A stretch of 64,000 nt of DNA from Steinernema hermaphroditum. Taxonomy: Eukaryota; Nematoda; Chromadorea; Rhabditida; Steinernematidae. The stretch is taken from contig CM059622.1 in NCBI GenBank assembly GCA_030435675.1, forward strand, positions 1,798,001 through 1,862,000, in the 5' to 3' direction. This document shows, piece by piece, positions 23,471-35,014 of the stretch (its first letter is position 1; each line of letters starts with the position of its first letter). The position numbers were made by a program, and so were the translations under genes. The notes beneath the pieces were generated by a model. The model searched no databases and was not told where the DNA came from. It saw only the letters and a program-made list of their open reading frames with translations.

Positions 23471-24011
23471 ATGGAACTGAAGCGAGGGAGCTTCGAAGCT
23501 CTGTGAACACTATAACACAATGCCCATCTGGTTGAATCTTCCGTTACACCGGTGCAATGAAATAAGCTCACTTTTCAGTTGTCAAATGCAAGTGGTTTAC
23601 TTTCATTCATACGTCCTTTGAGTTACTGTAGTCTATTTCGTAGTTCACCCAAGGTCTGCCCCGAGTTATCTGTGGGGGACTTTGTTAAAGTTAGAGGGCT
23701 AAAGGCTCTCGATACAGAGCATCTGTCCGCAAAATTACAAATCTACACAATTTCAGAGCCAATTGAGAACCCCAATGGGGGACTTCCAGAATCTTCCAGC
23801 AACATCTCTGAATATCTCCACCCGAAAATCTCTGTTTGATGTATTTTGGTCTTTGACATTTTGATATTCGAGGGGGTCTTCAATGTGTGTAATCGAATTG
23901 CTAGTTGTGTTTTGGGGCATACTGGAAAGGAGCGTCAACAGAAGCGAATAAAAGCAAGGTGAAGATGATTTCTCTGGAACGCGACTGTTATTCATACACT
24001 ATTCATGAGAG

Positions 24012-24190
24012 ATATATATGGATCCGTGGATATCCCCACGAATCGCTTCCAAAAAATGACGCCAACGATGTGACCGCCGACGTGATAAAACGATGCTTGA
24101 CCATTGACTGATCACACTTCATTAAACCACGACGATCTCTCATCAGAGGTGTGAGGGTCTTGCTACAGACGACGAGAGAAATGCGTCGGA
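24012..24190. repeat. Direct repeat R2, copy 2
   Basis: Partner of 23238-23470, immediately downstream (3') of the minus-strand receptor gene. Differences are scattered single bases. Confidence 0.6.
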
Positions 24191-24364
24191 GGAACGCACC
24201 CACGATGCAACTTCGTAAAACACCCGCCGAGGATTCAACTATGGAAGCTTCTAACCATGATGCATAGTATGAAAAATCTTTCATCTTTATCAATGTTATA
24301 ATTGATTTCCCTGAAGTGCATTTCGTAATCCATTAAAATGAACACATAGTCCTAAAACACAGCC

Positions 24365-25325
24365 TCATTTGCTCGAAACTTTAACTACTTTGCTGACTTC
24401 CACTTCGGCCTTCTTTCCCAGCTTAATGCGATACAGTATGCTGCAAGAGAAGATGTATACAGAGAGTAGAGTGAAGGGATAAGGACCCAACAGCAAAGGC
24501 CAATTCCACCCAAAGGCGTACATCACGAAGCAGGTGACAAAGGTGGGCGTTATGTGGAAAGCGATCTCGAGCGCCATCTGGTAGATGACGATTTTGTTGG
24601 CCTGGAAGACTACTCTGACTATTGAGCTCTTCGGGAGCCCTACCTTCGCCAGGTCACTCCGGTGAGCGGCGCTCATCGACGTCTTCTGCAGACTTCGGTT
24701 GAACTTCCTCAGCTTCACCATGAATACGGTAGTGATGAGGACGTTCAGAACGGAGAAGGCGATGTTTATGTTGACGTGAATGAAGATCACGATCTGATTG
24801 GTGTGGTAGGCGAAGCCCACTGCCTCTGGAGGGGCCTCCACTCTCTGGCTGACGATCACGAAGACCATGATGAGGACGGCGACGGCACAGACGACCAAGG
24901 CAAATACGGTGAATCTGTTCTTGAAACGGTGCTTGTAAACCATGGGACGGGTGATGGCGACGTAGCGATCGATGCCAAGGAACATGTCGGCCAGACCTGT
25001 GGCGATGACGGACGAATATGCGAAGTTTCCTGTCCAGAAGATAAGCGGGTGGCTTCTGTTGGGGTCTAAAGTGGCGACCAATCTCAGCGCTTCCTTTGAG
25101 TCACTATCCGGTACCTCCAAGAGCGTATATTCCTTGGCCACTGTAGGCAAGAGTGGGATAGGCGAAGAGAATATGCAACATGATGTGACTCAGCACCATA
25201 GTCAGCTGAGTGTTCGTTTTGTTCGCCTTCACTTGTTCATAGAGAGTCTGCGTATTGAGAACAACAGTGAAAAGTGAGGATAGGAACTCGATCGAGTAGT
25301 TAGCAAACAGGGCTGCCGGATACAT
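24365..25325 (-). CDS. Seven-transmembrane receptor, paralogue 1
   Basis: Two exons (25325-25115, 25065-24365) encode 303 residues with seven hydrophobic segments. GIDRYVAITRP after segment 3 matches the DRY region of G-protein-coupled receptors. The long basic third loop (KLRKFNRSLQKTSMSAAHR) and C-terminal LYRIKLGKKAE are also typical. The architecture is that of nematode serpentine receptors; I cannot settle the class (sra/srab/sre-like are candidates). It faces its paralogue at 27481-28463 head to head across about 2.2 kb. Its exon 2 is almost identical to the paralogue's, while exon 1 and the intron are clearly diverged. Confidence 0.82.
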
Positions 25326-26273
25326 ATCGGCTTATGGTCGACAATGGCTTTGTTCTTTCAAACAAAACTGCTATTCTAAGGCGGAACTATACAAAAACGC
25401 TTCGTAGTATGTGGCAAAGGACAACTACACCACGCAACGTGTTGTTCACGTTATGTGTGAAAGACATCGGCGTCTATGATATAAAAGCGTAGAAAGACGG
25501 ATGAATAAAAACTCAAATTCCTGTTTTCCATCGCGATTGTAGGAAAGTGATTCATATCTTTGCACGAACCCAAAATGCTCCAGAAGTTTACCGCCTGAAT
25601 AGCAGACTACATAGTCTGCTTGAGTGACTCAAATACATGGTGACAGCTTTGTAGGCTAAGGGATATATTTGTCCAACTAATTCCGTAGTACATCTCGATG
25701 GACTAAATCAAAGCAGAAGAGATGAAGACACTTGGAATTCAAGACTTTATCATTCGACTTTCGTACGTAAAAGGTGTACTGGAGGGAATAAAGATTTGAC
25801 CGAGTCAAATACTCCACTGATGGCAATTCGACCACCTGTTTGAAGCAGTGAAATGAAAGCTGCTGGTGAACAGTGTGTAGGCTAGAATTTGGATGGCGCC
25901 GGAGTCGGTTCGCAACCGGTGTTGTGGGGAATTTGTACGCTCAGAGGAATAGTGACACTACCGTGATATTCAAGGCGTATTCTCTTTGGGACCGTATTCA
26001 CAAATCGTGTGGCTGGGGATTTCGGCGCTTTCAGCAGCTCTTTCCTTCGCTCTAATCTGCGTCATCGTGACCCAGTCAAGGTGTCGAACAACACTATTTC
26101 ATTTATATTCGATAATGCATACAACTCCCCGCTAAGTCGGACCCTAAACGTATTAGCAGTACCGTGGTAGCAGTGGGGTGTGACGCAGAAGCTGCGTCGT
26201 ATGGCCGTTTTTCGTAGCCAGATTCGTAGCCATGACTATAGGGCTCACATAAAATCAACAGACTTAAAGGGAC
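25326..26273. other. Shared upstream region of two receptor genes
   Basis: Left part of the interval between the two divergently oriented receptor genes. No coding frame, tRNA or clear palindrome is visible. Regulatory signals for both receptors may lie here, but none can be identified by eye. Confidence 0.35.
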
Positions 26274-26277
26274 CCGG

Positions 26278-26964
26278 TCATGGATAAAAAAACTACTTCA
26301 AATCTTCTGAAAATTTGTACACCCCTGTTTTCGGGGTTGCTGAACACGATGGTGAAGTCGGTTTCTCGGAAAACATGATAGTTTCTGAGAAATAGCAAAA
26401 AATAGACAAAAAACGTCGTGCAAACTTTGCCTTCAAGCGCAAGGCAGAGTTCGCGGTTCGTTCCGAAAACGTTTCAGCCCCTTGTTTTAGAGGCTGCCCA
26501 ACATCATGCTGAAATCAGTTTCTCAAAATTTCCAGTAGTTTTCAAGAAACGGACCTTAGGATCCACACAGTTTTGCTGTCCAATTCTCGGTGTGCCGGTC
26601 CCGAAACGACTTGCATGACGGACACGACCGTAGTTCCCGCGTTTTCTACGCACTTATCCAATCTAGGCGCGCCTGGGCTCATTCGACTCGCCAGAAGCTG
26701 CTGAGCAAAATGTTCCCAAGCGCGGAGCTGGTCGTCACCTATTTCGGCCAAAAAGAATGAAAATATTGCGCAACTCGTGCCGCGCCGGATAGATCGTGTC
26801 GGGTCCAACGGTAAAACACATTCTGAATCCTAAGGTCCGTTTCTTGAAAACTACTGGGTTTTTTGGGAAACCGACTTCACCACCGTGCTCAGCGAATCCG
26901 AAAACAGCGGGACAAAAGTTTTCAGACGATTTATAAAACTTTTTTTATCCATGACCGGGTCCCT
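26278..26964. mobile_element. TTAA-flanked foldback MITE, copy 2
   Basis: 687 bp, nearly identical to 21567-22262, with the same terminal inverted repeats and TTAA on each side (26274-26277, 26965-26968). It sits between the two head-to-head receptor genes. The few differences are single bases and small indels, so both insertions look recent or have been homogenised. Confidence 0.85.
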
Positions 26965-27480
26965 TTAAGCCGGAATCGGCACCTAAGCCAAGCCGGGGGT
27001 TGCCGACGCCACCACGACTACATGACCTTGGAAAGGCTAAGCAGAAATTGGGAGGCTAAGCTCAGTATAACAGTATAACAGTAATATTCATGCTATTCGT
27101 AAAGAATAGTTAACACTATTTCATTTTGCGACCTTCATCATGTATGGGCAGCAATCTAGCCACCCGCAGAGATACGATGTTTCCTACTGTCCTCTATTCC
27201 CTGCGCAGTTGTACATAGGGGCGGTCTATATGCATATGCAAAATATGGACATTGGAGTCACTTTAAGTAGATTGACGACAAATCTACCTACCTACGACAA
27301 TCCTATAATTGTTGACTCCATTTTCCCGAGTGCAACGATTTTGGTTATTCATTCAAAATGGAAAACAACTTCTTGGAACTTCAACTTCAATGTATTTAGC
27401 CGGCCAGTCGTGTTTTAGTGGGTTCTGCTGGTCTATTGGCATCGGCGGCGGCAGCGAAACCGCTTCGATACAAAATACAC

Positions 27481-28463
27481 ATGGGTCCGGCTGCACTCTA
27501 TGTAAACTACTCGATACAGTTTCTGTCTTCTCTGGTTACGGTTGTTCTGAACACCTCGACTCTCTTTGGGCAATTGAAGGCGAACAGAGCGAACGCTCAG
27601 TTGACCATGGTGCTGAGTCATATGTTTATCCATCTTCTCTTCGCGTTTCCCACTGTTTTCCACAGTGGTTATGGACTGCTTGCAACTACAGGTATGCTGC
27701 ACTTCTAGTACTTTCCAATTTTTCCACCTTACAAAAACCTTCACTTTCCACTGGGACCTCTTTAGACCCCAACAGATGCCACCCGCTTATCTTCTGGACA
27801 GGAAACTTCGCTTATTCGACCGTCATCGCCACAGGTCTAGCCGACATGTTCCTGGGCATCGATCGCTACGTCGCCATCACGCGTCCCATGGTCTACAAGC
27901 ACCGTTTCAAGAACAGATTCACCGTATTCGCCTTGGTCGTCTGTGCCGTCGCCGTCCTTATCATGGTCTTCGTGATCGTCAGCCAGAGAGTAGAGGCCCC
28001 TCCAGAGGCAGTAGGCTTCGCTTACCACACCAATCAGATCGTCATCTTCATTCACGTCAACATAAACATCGCCTTCTCCGTCCTGAACGTCCTCGTCACT
28101 ACCGTATTCATGGTGAAGCTGAGGAAGTTCAACCGAAGTCTGCAGAAGACGTCGATGAGCGCCGCTCACCGGAGTGACCTGGCGAAGGTAGGGCTCCCGA
28201 AGCGCTCAATAGTCAGAGTAGTCTTCCAGGCCAACAAAATCGTCATCTACCAGATGGCGCTCGAGATAGCTTTCCACATAACGCCCACCTTTGTCACCTG
28301 CTTCGTGATGTACGCCTTTGGATGGAATTGGCCTTTGCTGCTGGGTCCTTATCCCTTCACTCTACTCTCTGTGTACATCTTCGCCTGCAGCATACTGTAT
28401 CGCATCAAGCTCGGAAAGAAGGCTGAAGTGGAATCAATCAAAGTAATACGTACTAGCAAATGA
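27481..28463 (+). CDS. Seven-transmembrane receptor, paralogue 2
   Basis: Two exons (27481-27691, 27766-28463) encode 302 residues. Topology and motifs are as in the gene at 24365-25325: GIDRYVAITRP after segment 3, basic loop 3, LYRIKLGKKAE at the tail. Exon 2 differs by only a handful of residues up to the final dozen, whereas exon 1 is only about 60% identical by eye and the intron shares no obvious sequence. The frame is open for 20 codons upstream without an ATG, so 27481 is taken as the start. The last residues (SIKVIRTSK) replace VSKVVKVSSK of the paralogue. Probable sensory receptor, ligand unknown. Confidence 0.82.
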
Positions 28464-28836
28464 ATGTGTAATCTCAGCTATGTCGCCCTTAGATTTAGTG
28501 TCTTTTCAATTACGATAATGCCTTTCCTTTCGCCTTTCGATCGATCAATTATCGAAGTATTTATTACATATCGGCTAGCAAATAAGTAAGATGAGAACTG
28601 CTGAGTAGTGAGTGAGCATAGATCAGGATGGACACAAAGGAACACGTCGAATAGGGGTCGTTGTGAGGATTTCGCTTATTAACCGTTCGGCGAACCTCCT
28701 CCGAAGTCGTGCGACGGCAGAAGTAAAGATATAAAAAAGGAAAAAAAAGGGAACAATCCAGAGATTGTGAGGCACTTTGGTGGACGCCACAGGCGGCTGT
28801 ATGAGCGGGAAGCAGGAAGTTAAAACGGAGGACAGC

Positions 28837-31800
28837 TTAGCGGACGTGACAGTACTTCTCGTCCGATCCGTCGCCGCACTGCTTCGTTCCGTCGCAGAGA
28901 TCTTCGGGCTTAAGGCATTTCTTTGTGTCGTGACACTGGAACTGACCGGGCAGGCAGATCCGAGGAGCTGAAACGATATGATTAAGGAAGGCCTGATTTG
29001 GTCTTAGAATCTGAGGGTAATTGGAAAGCTCATGAGAGCGATTAAGGCTAGAATCTAATGGTACTTGGGTACTAAGGGTGCTTTCGTCTATCCCAGATCT
29101 CTAACTTACGGCAGTTCTTCTCATCGACCTCGTCCTTGCAGTGCTTGATCCCGTCGCAGAGATACTTCTTGCTGATACATCTCGGGTCCGAACCGCCACA
29201 CACGATGTGATCCTTCGAGCAGTTCGACTTGCACGTCTTCTGGTCCTTGTTCAGCTGGAACCCATCCGAACAGGCGCACTTCGCCGACGATCCGTCCTTC
29301 GACAGAAGACAGAGCTGCTCGCAGCCCTTCTTGGCGCACGGATTCTCGCCGACGGGCTGAACGGCCGAGTGGAGGATCTTGATGGAGTAGGGGAGGAGGG
29401 CGGTCTGCGCCAGGACGGTCACGTTGCGTCCGGTGTGCTTGTCAGCGCGGAGAATGCCTCTGTAGGTCCAGTCGGTCCAGTAGAGGAAGTCGTCGATGAC
29501 GGCCAGGCCGAAGACGTGCGGCACGGAGCTGGGATCGGAGATGATGGTGCGGCGCGCGGATCCGTCGAAGTTGCACGACTGGATGGTGTCGAGGAAGGCG
29601 TCGGCCCAGAAGATCTTCTGCGTGTAGACGTCGACGGAGAGGGCGTTGGGCCAAACGATCGACTCGGTGACGATCTTCTTGAAGTCGGAGCCGTCGGTGG
29701 CGGCCGACGCGATGAAGGCGCTCGAGCTCCAGTCGGAGGCGAAGAGGCGTCCGACACCCGAGTGGACCACCAAGGCGCGCGGCAGCTTGAAGACGTTCTT
29801 GTAGAGCGTCTTACGGTAGAGGCCGTCGAGGGTCTGCACGAAGATGTTCGCCTTGCGGATGGTGTAGAGGTTCCGGGCGATCCAGTCGACACCCAGGCCC
29901 TCGACGCCGTCGACCTCGTAGGTTTGCAGCTGCTGCGGGATGGCGCCGTTGATGTCGATGCGTTCGATGACGTTGGAGCCGATGTCGGCGTAGTAGATCT
30001 TGCGCTCCTTGACGTCCAGGTCGATCATCGCCGTCTTCTGGAGGCCGGCGCGCTGCAGGTCGAAGTGTTGGCCGTCGGCGGAGATGTTCCAGATGTTCTG
30101 TCCATGCGCGAAGAAGAGGACGTAGGGGGCTGAAGGGGGTTGGATTAGTCAGGCTCTAAGAGGCCAGGGTCCGACTTTGGTCGACTCGTTCACATGTGCG
30201 ATTGTCGGCGCCGAGTTTGTAGTTCTGCTGATCGCACTCGCAGAGGTACGATCCGACGGTGTTGTAGCATGTCTGGGAGCACTTGTGGGTTCCGCGTTCG
30301 CATTCGTCCACGTCTGAAATTGGCATTTGAGCTCTTTGTTCGCTTAAAATGTACATCTAGACCGTCTTTATGTTTGCTCAGAGTGACTTGGAATGGCTAA
30401 ACACTGTGTAGAAAGAGCCCAAACTATGTTTTATGTTTTGATTCCTGCATAAATTAAGAGAAAAACAGCTTTTAATTCAGTTTCAGCTCCCAGCTGGGTG
30501 GTCACTCCAAATCCAATTCGGTGATAGTTTGATAACTGTCTCACTGCCATATGAACTCAGTCCTCGGTAGTATAGTGGTGAGTATCCGCGCCTGTCACGT
30601 GCGAGACCCGGGTTCGATTCCCGGCCGGGGAGTAACTTTTTTGCCCTTTTCCAGAAGTCTTCCTCAACCATTTCTACTATGATTGGCTCCCAGCTGAGTG
30701 GTCACTCCACATCCAATAAACTGCGCTCTCCCTAGCTCATCCTTTAACCATCACTTTCGATTCCCGGCTGTGGAGTGTTAAATAGATACGGTATGGTGTC
30801 CTTACTTCGAAGCAGGTCAATACAACCGTCATATAAGATCTATGGATTCAAGGTTCATACCGCATCCCGCGTATCACATCCTTTACAGGGCAACCCCTTC
30901 AAAGCTACGTCAGTTGAATTTGACCCTATTGGACATGGACTTCCTTATCCCTGAAGTGGATTTCATTCCTATTAGATTCCACGATTTCACCTAATGCCCC
31001 ACTAAATCTATCACAACATTTGTTTTTCCAGCCGCCGCCCCTATTTCTCCAAACTCGGCGTCATCAATCGCGCCATCAGCAGGGGAGTCCATTACAATTA
31101 ACCTTGAAATCTGCGCAAAGTTCATTGCCTATCACCGCGCCATCGACCCTTTTCCACGCACCCCCACCCCAAAGTGGGTCATCTGCATGCTTCTCCCATT
31201 TTTCAAAGATCGCCCCCACTCACCAACACATTTTTTCGTCGCGTTACTGATCTCGTAGCCTTCGATGCAGTGGCAGTTTCCTTCCGTGTCGCAACCGCCG
31301 ATCGCACGTTCTAAACCACAAAAGTCGAGAATTTGGAATTTGCACGAAAAAAAAGACCTCTTTCGATGGCCATGAAGCGTTCGACGACTCGCTCGAAGGG
31401 ACGGAGACCGCATTGTGACAGGGTGTTGTTGTGCTCGTCGGCCAAGTAGGCGAGCACAGAGTACTCCAACGAGGCGGCCTTCTGACAGTAGCGCAAGTAG
31501 GCGTCTTGCGTGTAGCAGCCGGCGTAGCGCTCGATGAGGTTGCACGTATGGTCCGAGGAGGCTAATAGGGTTTCGATGTCCGTTTCGGCCTGCAAGGGTT
31601 TTTGTCTCATGGATGAACTTTGGAGAGAGTTTGTATAAGTGGAGCTATGGCTAACATTTTTGGCCACACGGTATAAGAACCTTTTAAAGGAGACCCATTT
31701 TATAAAAAGGCTGATTTTTGAGTGATTCTATCTTAGCCACTCTGACACTATAGATCCTTGTAGTTTTTGGTACCTATTTCATAAGATAGATTCGTTTGTT

Positions 31801-32698
31801 TAAACGCTTTTCAAGGTCGACTTTCACGCACTTTCTTGGTCAATCAACCACCTCTTTTGTACAGTGGCATATAGATGCAGGTGTTTGCAGATCCGGTTCT
31901 TTAAGGCGCGGTTTAAGGCACGTGGTGTCCTCCTGAGACCGGTGGGTTTCCTTTGTTTTCCGACCGATCTCATCTTAGGATCCTTTCCGAAATGACGGTA
32001 GAGACTTCTGTCTAGATTTCCTTTTTTATCCACCCTGCATGTCGAGAGCAATCAGTGTAGACTCTAGACTTGGCGGTTAAAAGCCGAACGTTCAAAGTCA
32101 AGTATGTATAATGTGCATTTTGACTCAAATCTTTTCGAAGGCTAGCTATTAGGAACGCCGTTTTTGCCGTTCTGATCCATCCCAGTTTTCGATTCAAATC
32201 ATTTCTCGTCAAAACAGACTCCCACTCACCATGTCAGCCCCAAAAGCGCCGAGCGCTCCCTTGGCCTGGAGACATTCCTTCATCGACTCCTCCATCTCAG
32301 CCCTCAAGAAGCAATCCCGCTCCAGAAGCACCTTCTCCATGAACTGCGCCGAGCAGAGACGATCAAACATTCCCGACACTTGAGGAACCATCGATGCCCT
32401 GGAATATCGTCTAGTCTACGTCTACCGTAGTCCCTCACCTGCATCCTTCGGTCACTTTCTGTGTGCACTTCTTGTACTCGGCATACTTCTCACAGACCTG
32501 GCCCAACTCCGAGAACGGTGGATGGAGAATGTCAAAGTTGGCATACTCGACGATAAGCGACGAGCACTTGAGTACCGTACTTTCATCGATGATGTCGCAT
32601 TCTAAAGGGCGATACGATAGCACAAGGGCTAGGACCGTACCTGAGGCGGCTTGAACGTGGAAGAAGAGCGCGAGGGGGAGTAATAACCTAAGCAACAT
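28837..32698 (-). CDS. Secreted YWTD/EGF/LDL-receptor-class-A protein
   Basis: Eight exons (32698-32641, 32601-32439, 32398-32230, 31589-31358, 31310-31224, 30313-30176, 30129-29110, 28967-28837) encode 665 residues. In order: a signal peptide (MLLRLLLPLALFFHVQA); about 200 residues rich in spaced cysteines, resembling the nematode T20D4.11-like (DUF19) type only loosely; a short EGF-like segment; a calcium-binding EGF module (DVDECERGTHKCSQTC); a YWTD beta-propeller (IYYADIGSNVIERIDI, FLYWTDWTYRGI); an EGF module (CEQLCLL...CACSDGF); and two LDL-A repeats (CDGIKHCKDEVDEKNC, CDGTKQCGDGSDEKYC). The LDL-A acidic calcium ligands are present. No transmembrane segment follows, so it is probably secreted, not an endocytic receptor. 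Intron 5 contains an antisense tRNA-Asp. The propeller exon has strong GC bias. Confidence 0.85.
30561..30632 (+). tRNA. tRNA-Asp(GTC), copy 3
   Basis: Same 72-base sequence as copy 1. It lies antisense in intron 5 of the YWTD/LDL-A gene. Its 3' flank (CCAGAAGTCTTCCTCAACCA, then ATTTCTACTAT.ATTGGC) matches that of copy 2, again pointing to duplication with flanks. Confidence 0.95.
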
Positions 32699-33339
32699 CG
32701 CTTCGTGCTCGACTGATTAGAGCGGTGCCGCTGGAGAATTTGAAACAGCGCTCGTGGGGCGGTGGGCGGAGGAAGGGGCGGCGGTGGCGGCGGGGGCAAA
32801 AGGTGAGTGACCGGGGCACCGGCGTGCACCCCTAAAACAAAGCGCAAACACGCCCCAACTATGGCCCCGCACGCCGCTTTTTTGTTCTCCGATCGTCCAA
32901 GTTGGCCCGGATCCGATTACACGTATCCCATAGCTCAAAGAGCGCTTTATCCCGGGCCATCTCGGCCAAACAGCGCCTTTTGCGACTTTTCGCCTACGCA
33001 AACACTTCGCCATAATCGCTTCCGTGCGAGGTCGTTCAGCGTGAAACGAACAGTTGTTCCAACGGATCAACGCGGCTACACCAGAGCCAAGTGCTTTGAC
33101 AACGTTTTGAAACAACATTGGGAGGAGGAAGCACGTATACAGACATCAGAATGTGGTTCTACCCGTTTGAGACATTTCTGCGACGTTAAATGACACTTTC
33201 CTGTCTGACTCGAGCTAGTAGCTCGGGCGGTAATTAGAACCAGCGCAGTTAAACTTTTAACAACTTCTTCAAACATCAACAACAACAACAAATGAACATA
33301 ACAAACAAACAATCGAACAACGATTCACAAAAGGAGCCA
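32699..33339. other. Spacer between two minus-strand genes
   Basis: About 640 bp between the start of the YWTD gene and the stop of WDR12. It contains a GC-rich patch (32755-32800, GGCGG repeats). No gene supported. Confidence 0.4.
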
Positions 33340-35014
33340 CTATCGGCAATACGTCTTCAACGTGCAGTCCACACTTCCAGTGGCGATGAAGTCCGGATGC
33401 GACCAATCGACGCAGAGTAGTCGATCAGTGTGGCCGGCTAGCTTGTAAAGTGGAGTTTTCGCGCTTCGCACATCCCACATGTGGGATGCTTTGTCGAAAC
33501 TGCTCGAGACGAAGAGATTCTCGTTGGTGGGACTCCACGAAACGCCGCTGACCCAGCCGGAGTGTCCGCTGAACGACTGTTTCACACGGGAGCCTTCACG
33601 GTCGCGTGTGTCCCAGAGACGGACAATTGGGTCGGTGGAACCAGTCAAGAGTCGGCCGTTGAAAGGATTTGCCGAGATCGCCGTGAATGCCTTCTGCGCA
33701 GGTTCTCGACCAATCACCCCTGAACATAACTCATGAACTCATAGCGCTGGCAATTGAAGCTTACCTCCCATTTCCAGATCCCAGACGAGAATTTCGTGAT
33801 CCCACGAGGCAGAAAAAACATGCTTATCATTCAGAGGATCCCATGCGGCCGCAACGATAGCATCTTTGTGTGAAGTTAGAGTGACCAAGGGAACTCTGGT
33901 CTCAACGTTGTCGGTTTTGAGCTTCTTGGCGGAGTCTTTGCCAACCTTTGAACTGGTGTATTTGGTTAACTCGTCTTCTGAAACAACAGATCATGTCTCA
34001 AATACATACGAAAACTCTACGCTTGCGTATATGTCTCTCATTTCCAGTCTCGAAGCGAAACGCAGAGTTCACTTTCGGACACTAGACATTACGAAGCGGT
34101 CAAATGAAGATGAAACAAAACGTACTCTCGTCAACATTCCAAACCTTCAAATGGTTATCGAAACCACCAGAAATCAGTTTCGTGCCATCTTTGTTCACGG
34201 CTACACATTCAGCACTGCGTTCATGTCCTCTCAAATGAATAGAAGGGGTGGCTGTAACCCTCATGGCGCCAGTCTTTCCCTTTACGTCGAGTTTGTAGAC
34301 GTAGACTACCGAATTCTGCGACGCCACATACACCCGGTTTTGTTTGTCGACAGCGATACTCTTGATAGGCTCCTCGCAAATCTGCTCCTTGAGCAACTGC
34401 TTGCCATCGTGACTCCAGCAGTATAGATGACCATCATAGCATGAGCTCACGATTCTAAAGAAGCAATTTTTGATGAGATTTTTTGAGCGGTGGTCGTACA
34501 TTTTATCGGTGACACGTACGCATCCAACCCAATCGTCGTGGGGCAAGTCCTGCCCGGGCGTTGGAGCCGGTTCTCTTACGATACATTCGATTTTGATGAC
34601 GGATTCGGTGGATATTTGCATCATATCCGCGAAATCGAAGAGAGACTTGCGGAGAAAGTTATTACCAATGATAAAGTCGAACGTTTTCGTCTCCCATTCA
34701 TCTGAAATACCGTCAATTATCGCTGATAGAAAGAGAGAACACTCTTACCATCGTTGGCTTGAATATTTTGGTTGACGAAAGAGCTCAAATGCTCGGGCTC
34801 AGAAGTCGACGGCACGCTGACGGCGGTTTCGGAGATTTTATCTTTGAATCTGAGAACAGAAAGCATTGTAACAGCGAATATTACGGACGTGAGCTTACTG
34901 TTCATCGTTGGAGAAGAAGGAAACGGTGAAGTGAGGCATAGCCGCCTCGTCAAGCTGCTCATCGTCGCTCGGCTCAAAACCGTTGACCTGTTCCTCATGG
35001 TCACTGGAGCTCAT
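33340..35014 (-). CDS. WDR12: WDR12 ribosome biogenesis protein
   Basis: Six exons (35014-34899, 34849-34749, 34701-34500, 34454-34126, 33977-33765, 33719-33340) encode 446 residues, close to the usual 420-430. An N-terminal NLE domain includes PHFTVSFF and FDFIIGNNFLRKSL, followed by the diagnostic HDDWV, then a WD-repeat propeller (SASWDHEILVWDLEMG, GSTDPIVRLWDTR, HSGWVSGVSWSPTNENLF, SSSFDKASHMWDVR). WDR12 belongs to the PeBoW complex (Pes1-Bop1-WDR12), which acts in the nucleolus in 60S subunit and 28S/5.8S rRNA maturation; the NLE domain is expected to bind the Rea1/MDN1 ATPase. ATTTCCAG lies 10 bases before the ATG. The 45-nt intron at 34499-34455 is in phase and is chosen because removing it restores a normal WD repeat. 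Confidence 0.93.

Noticed and set aside
27309..27765. Upstream extension of the receptor paralogue 2 frame without an intron
   Set aside because: The open upstream frame is out of phase with the conserved exon 1, which itself aligns with paralogue 1 and splices at 27691/27766.
29141..30133. A 330-codon plus-strand frame over the YWTD exon
   Set aside because: It lies entirely antisense to a well-supported GC-rich coding exon; its V/D/E-rich composition is a reflection of that.
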